64,000 nt of DNA from Caulobacter sp. UNC358MFTsu5.1. GTDB taxonomy: Bacteria; Pseudomonadota; Alphaproteobacteria; Caulobacterales; Caulobacteraceae. The stretch lies in contig NZ_JONW01000012.1 in NCBI RefSeq assembly GCF_000712075.1, positions 238,147 to 302,146 of the forward strand, read 5' to 3'. A program made the translations under genes and the position numbers. The number at the start of each line of letters is the position of its first letter. Positions within the stretch are counted from its first letter, which is position 1. Positions 41,492 through 49,184 of this stretch are shown piece by piece. A model generated the notes under the pieces. It was not told the DNA's origin. It ran no database searches and saw only the letters and a program-made list of their open reading frames with translations.

Positions 41492-41779
41492 CTAGTGATA
41501 GTCCACGAACTCCACGTCGGCCGGACCAGCCTCGGTCCACCTGAACACCAGCCGGAACTGGTCGTTCACGCGGATCGAATGCTGTCCCTGCCGATCGCCC
41601 GAAAGCGCCTCCAGCCGATTGCCCGGCGGAATGCGGAGGTCGTCCAGAACAGTCGCCGCTTGCAGCATCTCCAGCTTGCGCTTCGCCGGACGCAGCAGGT
41701 CGGAGGGAAACCCCTTGCCGGGATTGATCCCGTCAAAGATCGCCCTCGCCCGCTCGTCCCTGAAGCTCTGGATCGCCAT
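41492..41779 (-). CDS. higB: HigB/RelE-type toxin
   Basis: 95-residue mRNA interferase of the RelE fold. Landmarks are IQSFRDERARAIFDGINPGK, KRKLEMLQAATVLDDLRIPP, NRLEALSGDRQGQHSIRVND and the C-terminal FRLVFRWTEAGPADVEFVDYH, all standard for the HigB group. It is first in its operon, downstream of a strong palindrome. Confidence 0.95.
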   Translation of the reverse strand: MAIQSFRDERARAIFDGINPGKGFPSDLLRPAKRKLEMLQAATVLDDLRIPPGNRLEALSGDRQGQHSIRVNDQFRLVFRWTEAGPADVEFVDYH

Positions 41780-41832
41780 TCGCGTCGCCCGTCCTCGACG
41801 TCAAAGCGTATCGCGTCGCGACACGGATTTCA

Positions 41833-41855
41833 ATCGCGTTGTGTCACAACGCGAT
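41833..41855. promoter_or_regulatory. HigBA operator palindrome
   Basis: Perfect 23-base palindrome with 11-base arms (ATCGCGTTGTG / CACAACGCGAT) around one T, about 54 bases upstream of higB. A partial second copy (TATCGCGTCGCGACAC) lies at 41809-41824 between it and the gene. HigA normally represses its operon through such paired sites. Confidence 0.6.
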
Positions 41856-42021
41856 ACATCGGGACATGAAACTGGCCACGATCAGAGCAGATCGTTCCCA
41901 TGGCTTGCATCTCGCCGTTCGCCGAGATCATCGAAATAGGGAAAGTTCTTGCCGGCGACCTGCCCTATTGCGCCTCCGGCGGCAAAGTCTATGGTCCGGC
42001 CTCCAATTTCGGGGATAAATC

Positions 42022-42822
42022 ATGGGTAGCGACGCAGGCGACGCGACGCCTTCGCTGGACGAGGTCCGATGGCGTATCGACGCCATCGACGGTGAGCTTC
42101 TGGCCCTGCTGGACGAGCGGGCGGGTCTGGCGCGCGCGGTGGCGGCGGCCAAGCAGGCGGCCGGCGACACGGGCTTCGGCCTGCGCCCCGGCCGCGAGGC
42201 CCTGATCGTCCGCAAGCTGGTCGAAGCGCCTCGCAAGGCCGCCAGCGACGCCCTGGTCATCCGCATCTGGCGCGAGCTGATGTCCGACAGCCTGACGCGC
42301 CAGGGTCCCTATCACCTGACCGTCTGGGGCGGCTCCAATCCCGCCCGCGCCGTCGAGCTGACCCGCCTGCGCTTCGGCGTCGCGCCGCCGATGAAGGTGG
42401 TCGCCACCGACAAGGAAGCCCTGGCCGCCGCCAAGACGCCGTGGGGCGTCTCGGTCCTGGGCCTGGCGCCCGACAGCGCCTGGTGGGGCCGCCTGCTGGC
42501 CGAGCCGAAGCTGAAGATCTTCGCCGCCCTGCCCTGCCTGGAACGCTGGGGCCCGCAGGCCGCCTTCGCCGTGGCCGAGGTCGAGGTCGAGCCCACCGGC
42601 GGCGACCAGACCTTCTGGGTGACCGACAGCGCCAAGGACGCCGGGGCCATCATCGACGCCCTGTCGAACGACGGCGTGGCCGCCGAGCTGGTCGCCGAGG
42701 CCGGCGGACTGAAGCTGTTCTCGCTGCTGGGCTTCTACCAGGCCGGCGACGAGCGCCTGGCCCGCGCGCCCGGCTCCCTGACGGGCGTCATCGGGGCTGC
42801 GCCCACACCGTTCGACGTGTAA
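42022..42822 (+). CDS. Chorismate mutase with C-terminal extension
   Basis: 266-residue protein. The AroQ-type chorismate mutase domain lies in the first 95 residues: LDEVRWRIDAIDGELLALLD and ERAGLARAVAAAKQ with RPGREALIVRKLVE. The remaining 170 residues have an alpha/beta pattern (LTVWGGSNPARAVELTRLRF, PWGVSVLGLAP, FWVTDSA, FSLLGFYQAG) similar to a degenerate prephenate dehydratase, but the usual TRF catalytic motif is absent. It heads the aromatic operon with hisC and tyrC-type genes. Confidence 0.9.
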   Translation: MGSDAGDATPSLDEVRWRIDAIDGELLALLDERAGLARAVAAAKQAAGDTGFGLRPGREALIVRKLVEAPRKAASDALVIRIWRELMSDSLTRQGPYHLTVWGGSNPARAVELTRLRFGVAPPMKVVATDKEALAAAKTPWGVSVLGLAPDSAWWGRLLAEPKLKIFAALPCLERWGPQAAFAVAEVEVEPTGGDQTFWVTDSAKDAGAIIDALSNDGVAAELVAEAGGLKLFSLLGFYQAGDERLARAPGSLTGVIGAAPTPFDV

Positions 42823-42855
42823 GAAGACCGCCTCTTCGTTGCCCGAGTTTTCTCG

Positions 42856-43977
42856 ATGACCGCTCCGACCACCGACCGCTTCGCCGCGCCTCGCCCCACG
42901 CCCAAGCCGGGCATCCTCGACATCGCCGCCTATGTGGGCGGCAAGTCGAAGATCGAGGGCGTCGCCCATCCGGTGAAGCTGTCGAGCAACGAGAACGTCC
43001 TGGGCAGCAGCGACAAGGCCAAGGCCGCGTATCGCGACGCCGTCGACCGGATGCACATCTATCCGGACGGCAAGGGCGCGGCCCTGCGCGCCGCCATCGC
43101 CGCCCACTACCGGCTGGAAGTCGAGCGCATCACCCTGGGCGACGGCTCGGACGAGATTTTCGCCCTGCTGAACCAGGTCTATCTCGAGCCCGGCGACAAC
43201 ATCGTCCAGGGCGAGCACGGCTTCGCCGCCTACGCCATCGGGGCCCGCGCCTGCCAGGGCGAGGTCCGCTTCGCCAAGGAGCCGGGCCAGCGCGTCGATG
43301 TGGACGAGGTGATCAAGTGCGTGGACGAGCGCACCCGCCTGGTGTTCATCGCCAACCCGGCCAACCCGACCGGCACCTGGCTGACGGGCGAGGAGATCCG
43401 CGCCCTGCACGCCGCCCTGCCGCCGTCGGTGGTGCTGGTGCTGGACGGCGCCTATGCCGAGTTCTGCACGGACCCGCGCTTCGAGGACGGGCTGGACCTG
43501 GCCCGCACGGCCGAGAACGTCATCGTCACCCGCACCTTCTCCAAGCTGCACGGCCTGGCCGCCCTGCGCGTGGGCTGGGGCTATGGCCCGGCGGGGATCA
43601 TCGACCCGCTGGAGCGCATCCGCCCGCCGTTCAACACCTCGATCCCGGCTCAGGACGCCGCCATCGCCGCCCTGGCCGACACCGAGTTCCAGCAGCGCTC
43701 GGTCGCCCTGGTCGAACAGTGGCGCCCCTGGCTGGCCCAGCAGATCGGCGGGCTGGGCCTGGAGGTCACGCCGTCGGCCGCCAATTTCGTGCTGGTCAAC
43801 TTCCCGGCCAAGGCCGGCAAGACCGCCCTGGAAGCCGAGGCCTTCCTGGCGTCGAAGGGCTATCTGGTCCGCGCCGTCGCCAACTACGGCCTGCCGAACG
43901 CCATCCGGATCACGATCGGCCTGGAAGAGCACAACCGGGCCGTGGTCGAGCTGCTGCGCGAGTTCGTGACCCGATGA
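42856..43977 (+). CDS. hisC: Histidinol-phosphate / aromatic aminotransferase
   Basis: 373-residue PLP aminotransferase of fold I. The Schiff-base Lys lies in VTRTFSKLHGLAALRVGWGY; other landmarks are LSSNENVLGSS, YPDGKGAALRAAIAAHY, GDGSDEIFALLNQVY and NPANPTGTWL. Families named hisC act on histidinol phosphate and often on aromatic amino acids; here its place between chorismate mutase and prephenate dehydrogenase suggests tyrosine/phenylalanine transamination. Confidence 0.94.
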   Translation: MTAPTTDRFAAPRPTPKPGILDIAAYVGGKSKIEGVAHPVKLSSNENVLGSSDKAKAAYRDAVDRMHIYPDGKGAALRAAIAAHYRLEVERITLGDGSDEIFALLNQVYLEPGDNIVQGEHGFAAYAIGARACQGEVRFAKEPGQRVDVDEVIKCVDERTRLVFIANPANPTGTWLTGEEIRALHAALPPSVVLVLDGAYAEFCTDPRFEDGLDLARTAENVIVTRTFSKLHGLAALRVGWGYGPAGIIDPLERIRPPFNTSIPAQDAAIAALADTEFQQRSVALVEQWRPWLAQQIGGLGLEVTPSAANFVLVNFPAKAGKTALEAEAFLASKGYLVRAVANYGLPNAIRITIGLEEHNRAVVELLREFVTR

Positions 43978-44918
43978 GCCATCCGGGCGTGCTCTATCCG
44001 AAGATGACCGTGATCGGCTGCGGCCTGATCGGCGGCTCGATCATCCGCGCGGCCCGCGAACACGGGGTGGTCGGCCAGGTCACCGTGGCCGACGCCAGCG
44101 AGGCCCACCGCGCCCGCGTGGCCGAGCTGGGCCTGGCCGAGCACGTGACCGGCGACATCGCCGAGGCGGTCAAGGACGCCGACCTGGTGGTCATCGCCAC
44201 ACCGGTGCTCTCGACCCCCGAGGTCGTCGCCGCCCTGGCCCCGCACATGAAGGCCGGCGCCACCCTGACCGATGTCGGCTCGACCAAGGCCAATGTGGGC
44301 GAGGCCTTCCGCGCCCAGGGCGAGGCCCTGTCCAAGGTGTTCGTCATCCCCGGCCACCCGATCGCCGGCACCGAGCAGTCGGGCCCGGACGCCGGTTTCG
44401 CGGAGCTCTTCGAGAACCGCTGGACCATCCTAACCCCGGCCGAGAGCGACGACGAGCACTACGCCGCCGCCGTCGCCAAGCTGTCGGCCTTCTGGCGAGC
44501 GTTCGGCGCCCAGGTCGAGCTGATGGACGAGAAGCACCACGACCTGGTGCTGGCCGTCGTCAGCCACCTACCCCACCTGATCGCCTATACGATCGTGGGC
44601 AGCGCCGCCGACCTGGAGAACGTCACCGAGAGCGAGGTGATCAAGTTCTCGGCCTCGGGCTTCCGCGACTTCACCCGCATCGCCGCCAGCGACCCGACCA
44701 TGTGGCGCGACATCTTCGTGGCCAACAAGGACGCGGTGCTGGAGATGCTGGGCCGGTTCACCGAGGACCTGCAGGCCATGAGCCGCGCCATCCGCTGGGG
44801 CGACGCCGACACCCTGCACGCCCACTTCACCCGCACCCGCGCCATCCGTCGCGGCATCGTGGCGGCGGGCCAGGAAAGCGCCGAGCCGAACTTCGGCCGC
44901 GACCGCGGGAAGCACTAG
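43974..44918 (+). CDS. Prephenate/arogenate dehydrogenase
   Basis: 314-residue NAD(P)-dependent dehydrogenase of tyrosine synthesis (TyrA/TyrC family). The Rossmann motif is TVIGCGLIGGSIIRAA; PVLSTPEVVAAL, TDVGSTKANV, GHPIAGTEQSG and the catalytic-site VVSHLPHLIAYT are all present. ATG overlaps the hisC stop in ATGA. The C-terminus is extended slightly and basic. Confidence 0.95.
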   Translation: MSHPGVLYPKMTVIGCGLIGGSIIRAAREHGVVGQVTVADASEAHRARVAELGLAEHVTGDIAEAVKDADLVVIATPVLSTPEVVAALAPHMKAGATLTDVGSTKANVGEAFRAQGEALSKVFVIPGHPIAGTEQSGPDAGFAELFENRWTILTPAESDDEHYAAAVAKLSAFWRAFGAQVELMDEKHHDLVLAVVSHLPHLIAYTIVGSAADLENVTESEVIKFSASGFRDFTRIAASDPTMWRDIFVANKDAVLEMLGRFTEDLQAMSRAIRWGDADTLHAHFTRTRAIRRGIVAAGQESAEPNFGRDRGKH

Positions 44919-44921
44919 GGC

Positions 44922-45116
44922 ATGGACCGGCAGCGCCTCCTCGGTCTGGCGCTCTGCGCCGCCGCCTTGGTGCTGATCGTGTGGGGACTGTCCGCCTCCG
45001 GGATCATCAGGATCGATTTTCCCCCGGCCGAGCGCGCGCCCGCCAAGCCGAAGCCGGTCACCATCAGCATCGACGGAAGAGGCGGAGTCTCCGTCCGGGA
45101 CGGCGCGCCGGATTAG
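44922..45116 (+). CDS. Small membrane protein after the aromatic operon, 64 residues
   Basis: Starts three bases after the dehydrogenase stop. One hydrophobic helix (LGLALCAAALVLIVWGLSAS) precedes a short Pro/Lys region and a polar tail ending RDGAPD. No family recognised; it is likely translated with the upstream genes. Confidence 0.6.
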   Translation: MDRQRLLGLALCAAALVLIVWGLSASGIIRIDFPPAERAPAKPKPVTISIDGRGGVSVRDGAPD

Positions 45117-45245
45117 CCCGCCGCGAACGCCGCCCCGGGCGCGAAGCGCTAGGCGCCGTCGCCGCAATCCCGCCTAACGCCGAAATATGGTCGCAACATA
45201 CCGCGTCGATGGTTCGCGCCAAGGGACGTCCCGGAAGGAAACCAC

Positions 45246-45548
45246 ATGAACCGCAAGATCGTCGCGCTGACCCTCTCGGCGCTGACCACCCTGGCCGCCG
45301 GCTCGGCCCTGGCTCAGATGCCGTCGCCCGAGACCATCCACAAGGCCTGGGACAAGAACGCCGACGGCGTCGTCGACAAGGCCGAGTGGGTCGCCGCCGG
45401 CCGCAAGGAAGAACGCTTCGCCCTGGTCGACGCCGACGGCGACGGCAAGATCACGGTGGAAGAGCTGACGACCGCCATGTCGAAGATGAAGGCCCGCCGC
45501 CAGCAGCAGGGCGACGCCCCGGCCGCGACGCCGCCGGCCGACCACTAG
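45246..45548 (+). CDS. Secreted EF-hand protein, 100 residues
   Basis: Small periplasmic calcium-binding protein. A signal peptide (about 1-24, ending GSALAQ) precedes two EF-hand loops, DKNADGVVDKAE (36-47) and DADGDGKITVEE (62-73), with the acidic and Gly positions intact. Role unknown; such proteins may buffer Ca2+ or act in matrix structure. SD GGAAGGAA before ATG 45246. A hairpin terminator follows. Confidence 0.9.
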   Translation: MNRKIVALTLSALTTLAAGSALAQMPSPETIHKAWDKNADGVVDKAEWVAAGRKEERFALVDADGDGKITVEELTTAMSKMKARRQQQGDAPAATPPADH

Positions 45549-45555
45549 GACCCGA

Positions 45556-45583
45556 CGCGGCGTGGCTTTTCGGTCACGCCGCG
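45556..45583 (+). terminator. Terminator after the EF-hand gene
   Basis: Perfect nine-base stem CGCGGCGTG / CACGCCGCG with a ten-base loop containing GCTTTT, eight bases after the stop codon. No T-run follows. Confidence 0.6.
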
Positions 45584-45658
45584 AACAACCTTAACCGGAG
45601 CCCCCTTCCCTTCGTTGGGCGAACGCTGTAATCGCCCGCCTCCCGAAGGATGAGGACC

Positions 45659-45757
45659 ATGGCGCACAAAGCCCCGACCTACCTGCCCACGTTCATCGCG
45701 CTCGACCGCCAGGTCGAGGGTACGAACGCGCGCGCGTCGGAGGGGATCACGGTCTAG
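45659..45757 (+). CDS. Micro-ORF of 32 residues upstream of rtcB
   Basis: ATG at 45659 follows GAAGGATGAGGACC, a good ribosome site. It encodes MAHKAPTYLPTFIALDRQVE and ends AREGITV-like (NARASEGITV), then a TAG. Nothing recognised. It could be a small protein, a leader peptide, or the stub of a lost gene. It is followed by a hairpin (GGGTTC-GTCT-GAACTC) and a strong terminator before rtcB. Confidence 0.4.
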   Translation: MAHKAPTYLPTFIALDRQVEGTNARASEGITV

Positions 45758-45786
45758 GGTTCGTCTGAACTCGGGATGCACGTAGG

Positions 45787-45824
45787 AACCCCTCCTGGCC
45801 TGGCCGGAGGGGTTTCTTCGTTTT
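45787..45824 (+). terminator. Intrinsic terminator upstream of rtcB
   Basis: Perfect nine-base stem AACCCCTCC / GGAGGGGTT with the loop TGGCCTGGCC, then TCTTCGTTTT. One of the few terminators here with a clear T-rich tract. It lies between the micro-ORF and rtcB, so rtcB needs its own promoter or conditional readthrough. Confidence 0.8.
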
Positions 45825-45881
45825 GTGCGAGAGGCTTTCCGACCAAGTCGCCAGGAGGGGCGGTTTGAAAAGGAGAAGCCC

Positions 45882-47099
45882 ATGAGCGGCTTCACACACA
45901 TCGAAAGCGACGGGGCGCCGATCAAGGCGTGGACCCAAGGGGTGCCCATCGAGGACTCCGCCCTCAAGCAGCTGCGCAACGTCGCGGCCCTGCCCTTCAT
46001 CCACAAGCACGTCGCGGTCATGCCCGACGTGCACTGGGGGATGGGGGCGACGGTCGGGTCGGTGATCCCCACCGTGGGGGCGATCATCCCGGCCGCCGTG
46101 GGGGTCGACATCGGTTGCGGGATGATGGCGGTGCGCACCTCGATCCGCGCCGAGCACCTGCCCGACAACCTGTTCGGCGTCCGCTCGGACATCGAGGCGG
46201 CGGTGCCGCATGGTCGGACCGACAACGGCGGGCGTAACGACAAGGGGGCCTGGCAAACCGAGCCCCCGGCAGTCGCGGCCGCGAAGTGGGAAGGCCTGAA
46301 GGCCGGTTACGACGACGTCGTGGCCCGGCACCCGAAGGCGGCCCACCCGCGCGGCTACGGCCACCTGGGGACCCTGGGGACCGGGAACCACTTCGTCGAG
46401 CTGTGCCTCGACGAGGCGGGCGACGTCTGGGTGATGCTGCACTCCGGCTCGCGCGGGGTGGGGAACCGGTTCGGGACCTACTTCATCGAGCGGGCCAAGC
46501 ACGAGATGCGGCGCTGGTACATCAACCTGCCGGATGAGGACCTGGCCTACTTCGCCGAAGGCAGCGAAGGGTTCATCGACTACGTCCGGGCGGTGTCCTG
46601 GGCGCAGAAGTACGCCCTGGCCAACCGGGAGGTGATGATGGAGCAGGTCCTGGACGTGCTGCGCAGGACCTTCCCCGACCTCGTGACCACGCAGCATGCG
46701 GTGAACTGCCACCACAACTACGTGTCGCGGGAAAAGCACTTCGGCAAGGACGTGTTCCTGACCCGCAAGGGGGCGGTCTCGGCCAAGGACGGGGAGCTGG
46801 GGATCATCCCGGGCTCGATGGGCGCCAAGTCGTTCATCGTGCGCGGCCGGGGCAACCCGGACTCGTTCTGCACGTGCTCGCACGGGGCCGGACGGGCGAT
46901 GAGCCGGAACGAAGCCAAGCGCCGGTTCACGATCGCCGACCACGTGGCCGCCACCGCCGGCGTCGAGTGCCGCAAGGACGCCGACGTGATCGACGAAACG
47001 CCGATGGCCTACAAGGACATCGACGCCGTCATGGCCGCCCAGAGCGACCTGGTGGACATCGTCCACACGCTGCGTCAGGTCGTTTGCGTGAAGGGCTAG
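45882..47099 (+). CDS. rtcB: RNA ligase RtcB
   Basis: 405-residue RNA 2',3'-cyclic phosphate/5'-OH ligase used in RNA repair. The Mn/GMP site is intact: VAVMPDVHWGMGA, GVDIGCGM (Cys ligand), GTLGTGNHF, HSGSRGVGNRF and the guanylated His in CSHGAGRAMSR. ATG 45882 has AAAAGGAG upstream. Glycine codons are often GGG and many words are G-runs, unlike the GGC-rich neighbours, suggesting recent transfer. No RtcA or RtcR is adjacent. Confidence 0.96.
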   Translation: MSGFTHIESDGAPIKAWTQGVPIEDSALKQLRNVAALPFIHKHVAVMPDVHWGMGATVGSVIPTVGAIIPAAVGVDIGCGMMAVRTSIRAEHLPDNLFGVRSDIEAAVPHGRTDNGGRNDKGAWQTEPPAVAAAKWEGLKAGYDDVVARHPKAAHPRGYGHLGTLGTGNHFVELCLDEAGDVWVMLHSGSRGVGNRFGTYFIERAKHEMRRWYINLPDEDLAYFAEGSEGFIDYVRAVSWAQKYALANREVMMEQVLDVLRRTFPDLVTTQHAVNCHHNYVSREKHFGKDVFLTRKGAVSAKDGELGIIPGSMGAKSFIVRGRGNPDSFCTCSHGAGRAMSRNEAKRRFTIADHVAATAGVECRKDADVIDETPMAYKDIDAVMAAQSDLVDIVHTLRQVVCVKG

Positions 47100-47102
47100 C
47101 GG

Positions 47103-47132
47103 ACGCCGTCCGGTCTCGCGACCGGGCGGCGT
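47103..47132 (+). terminator. Terminator after rtcB
   Basis: Hairpin ACGCCG-T-CCGGTC / GACCGG-G-CGGCGT capped by TCGC (12 paired bases with one T-G mismatch), four bases after the rtcB stop and followed by TTCGCGTT. It sits between two convergent genes and could serve both. Confidence 0.7.
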
Positions 47133-47144
47133 TTCGCGTTCAGC

Positions 47145-47567
47145 CTATTGGAACAGCTGGAAGATCACCGAGCTGACGACGCCGGTGGCGACGGCCGCCA
47201 GGACCACGTCGTTGTCGACCCGGACGTACTGGTAGCCACGCGGCGGGGCGCCCAGGCCGTAGTGGCGGTAGTCGACCACATAGGCCTTGCCGCGATAGCT
47301 GGCCGGCAGCCGGTCGCCGCGATGCCATTGGCGGGCCTGGTAGCCGCGCGGCGGCTGATAGCGGCCGGGAGCCTTGTAGCGCTTGGACGCGTGGCGTTCC
47401 CACTGGCTGTCGTGGCGGTCGTCATGACGGTCGTTGTCGTGGCGGTCGCGGTCGTTGTAGCCCTGCTGCTGGTGCTGGTCGGGGCGCTGCGGGCCCGGCT
47501 GGGCGCTGGCGACGCCGGCCGAAGCCACGATGGACAACGCGACCGCGGCGGTCAGGAACTTCTTCAT
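47145..47567 (-). CDS. RcnB family secreted protein
   Basis: 140-residue periplasmic protein of the RcnB family (first known for nickel/cobalt homeostasis). Signal peptide 1-22 (ending SAGVASAQ), a polar linker with RDRHDNDRHDDRHD, and the RcnB core WHRGDRLPASYRGKAYVVDY with GLGAPPRGYQYVRVDNDVVL. The His/Asp-rich linker could bind metal. ATG 47567 follows GGAGAC. Confidence 0.85.
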   Translation of the reverse strand: MKKFLTAAVALSIVASAGVASAQPGPQRPDQHQQQGYNDRDRHDNDRHDDRHDSQWERHASKRYKAPGRYQPPRGYQARQWHRGDRLPASYRGKAYVVDYRHYGLGAPPRGYQYVRVDNDVVLAAVATGVVSSVIFQLFQ

Positions 47568-47725
47568 GGCTCTTGTCTCCTCGCCGGCGGGCCGCCGCGC
47601 TTGGCGACCTCGTCCTGACGTATCGGTTATGCGCGACGGCGCTTGAGCCGCGACTGAACGTCAGCCACGGCCAAGGTTCATCCTGGCGACACCGTGCGAC
47701 CGCAATCTCTCGACGCGGTGACGAA

Positions 47726-47753
47726 AGCGGGGCCGTTTGTTTGCGGCCCCGCT
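47726..47753 (-). terminator. Terminator of the ESFPASDPP gene
   Basis: Perfect ten-base stem AGCGGGGCCG / CGGCCCCGCT with an eight-base loop TTTGTTTG, about 45 bases beyond the stop of the minus-strand 102-residue gene, followed in that direction by TTTCGTC. Confidence 0.7.
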
Positions 47754-47798
47754 GCTAAGTTTCAGATCGGAAATCGAGTGCGCCGAGCGATGCTCGGA

Positions 47799-48107
47799 TC
47801 AGGTGATCCGCTTGGCGCTGGGCGGGTCGCTGGCCGGGAAGCTTTCCTCCAGGCTCTCGTCGATCAGGGCCTCCTGGCGGTCTTCGGCCGCCTCCAGGTG
47901 CTCGGCCAGCTGGTCGTGCTTTTCGCCTTCCGGCGCCGGCTCGACGGCCCGGCTGGTCGGCGTTTCCTCGGTCTGGAAGGCTTCCTTGACGTCGGTCTCG
48001 GAGACCCGGTCTTCGGGGTGACCGGGCTGACCCAGGTCCTGGGCCTGGGAATAATCGCCCAGCACGCCGGGACGCGAGCCGTCTTGCGGCGCGGTTTTGT
48101 CGGTCAT
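47799..48107 (-). CDS. Small hydrophilic protein with ESFPASDPPSAKRIT C-terminus
   Basis: 102-residue charged protein; paralogue of the 14015-14299 gene. The shared C-terminal 45 residues run EGEKHDQLAEH, RQEALIDESLEESFPASD and end SAKRIT. The N-terminal half (MTDKTAPQDGSRPGVLGDYS) differs. ATG 48107 has AAGGA upstream; a longer form from 48137 is possible. Function unknown. Confidence 0.75.
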   Translation of the reverse strand: MTDKTAPQDGSRPGVLGDYSQAQDLGQPGHPEDRVSETDVKEAFQTEETPTSRAVEPAPEGEKHDQLAEHLEAAEDRQEALIDESLEESFPASDPPSAKRIT

Positions 48108-48177
48108 TGGAAATGTCCTTGGGTTGGACACGATCAACGGCTGCGTCCGCTCCCCTGTTCCATGGCGACGCTTTCGG

Positions 48178-48207
48178 AAATCATATAAGGATATCTTTAT
48201 GTGATTT
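48178..48207. promoter_or_regulatory. 30-base palindrome upstream of the LysE exporter
   Basis: Palindrome centred on GATATC with 13 of 15 pairs: AAATCATATAAGGATATCTT on the left continuing TATGTGATTT on the right. It is AT-rich and ends 16 bases before the LysE-family start, so it probably is an operator overlapping the promoter or leader. The binding regulator is not known. Confidence 0.5.
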
Positions 48208-48223
48208 TCGGACGGACGCCGCC

Positions 48224-48832
48224 ATGCCCTTGGATCTCGCCAATTTCGCCCTGTTCACCGTGGCGGCCACGGTGCTGCTGGGCTCGCCGGGACCCGGCAT
48301 CGCCGCCCTGATCTCGGTCGGCCGCCGCAAGGGCCTGGTCGGCGGCCTGGGCTTCTACGGCGGCCTGCAGGTCGGCCTGGCGGCGGCCGCCGCGATCTCG
48401 GCGGCGGGCCTGTTCTCGGCGGTCCAGGCCCTGCCGTTCGCCCAGCGCGGCCTGGCGATCGTCGCCACCGTCTACCTGTTGTTCCTGGCCTGGAAGATCG
48501 CGACCGCGCCGGTGGGCGAAGCGTCCGAGGTCCAGCCCTCCGGCTTCGCCGAAACCGCCCTGGGCGGCGCGCTGCTGGGGATCACCAATCCGAAGGCCTA
48601 CATCGCCTTCGCCTCGCTGATGGCCGCCTATCCCATCGCCCGCCGAAGCCCGCCCCTCGACCTGGGGATCAAGTGGTCGATCTGCGTGGCCGTGATGGTG
48701 GTGGTCGACCTGGCCTGGCTGGCCCTGGGCGTCGCGGTGGGCAAGGCCCGCCTGTCGCCGAAGGCCGAGCGGGCGATGAACGGGATCATGGGCGGGCTGA
48801 TCGTGGCGACCGCCCTGCTGGCGTTCCTCTAG
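48224..48832 (+). CDS. LysE/RhtB family amino-acid exporter
   Basis: 202-residue inner-membrane exporter. Six helices and the family start MPLDLANFALFTVAATVLLG with SPGPGIAALISVGRRKGLVG; GGALLGITNPKAYIAF is the conserved second-half motif. Members export basic or small neutral amino acids. The palindrome upstream suggests inducible control. Confidence 0.9.
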   Translation: MPLDLANFALFTVAATVLLGSPGPGIAALISVGRRKGLVGGLGFYGGLQVGLAAAAAISAAGLFSAVQALPFAQRGLAIVATVYLLFLAWKIATAPVGEASEVQPSGFAETALGGALLGITNPKAYIAFASLMAAYPIARRSPPLDLGIKWSICVAVMVVVDLAWLALGVAVGKARLSPKAERAMNGIMGGLIVATALLAFL

Positions 48833-48839
48833 CGGGCGC

Positions 48840-49184
48840 CTAGCGGGTCTTCAGCTCGGTCAGCTCCCAGGCGTCGCCCACCTTGTGGAACTTGAACGCC
48901 ACGCGGCTGCCCGGCGTCAGCGGCGCCTCGGCCAGGATGTCGCCATAGGCCTGGAACGCCGTGCGCCCCGGGGCAAGCTTGGCCGCGCTCGCGCCCTCGT
49001 GATCGAGCGTTACCGCCTGGCCGTCGAGGACGGCGATCACGCCGATCGAGTCGTATTCAGGGCTGGTCGGAAGGGCCGCCGGCGCCGTCATCGGAGCTTC
49101 CGATGCGGTTTTCGCCGGCTTGCCCGGTCCGCAGGCAGAGAGCGCCATCACAGCCACAATTGCCGATATGATCTTTATTTTCAT
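48840..49184 (-). CDS. CusF-like lipoprotein
   Basis: 114-residue predicted lipoprotein, lipobox VMALSAC with Cys18. The mature part looks like the CusF small beta-barrel (GVIAVLDGQAVTLDHEGASA then LTPGSRVAFKFHKVGDAWEL), but the copper ligands of CusF (Trp, two Met) are missing, and only the His of LDHEG remains. It may bind metal differently or have another role. ATG 49184; ATG 49202 is six codons upstream. Confidence 0.6.
   Translation of the reverse strand: MKIKIISAIVAVMALSACGPGKPAKTASEAPMTAPAALPTSPEYDSIGVIAVLDGQAVTLDHEGASAAKLAPGRTAFQAYGDILAEAPLTPGSRVAFKFHKVGDAWELTELKTR

Noticed and set aside
41866..42021. Short frame starting MKLATIRADRS upstream of chorismate mutase, like the N-terminus of fumarylacetoacetate hydrolases
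   Set aside because: Only about ten residues fit, and the rest is unrelated Arg-rich sequence. It is too little to call a pseudogene.
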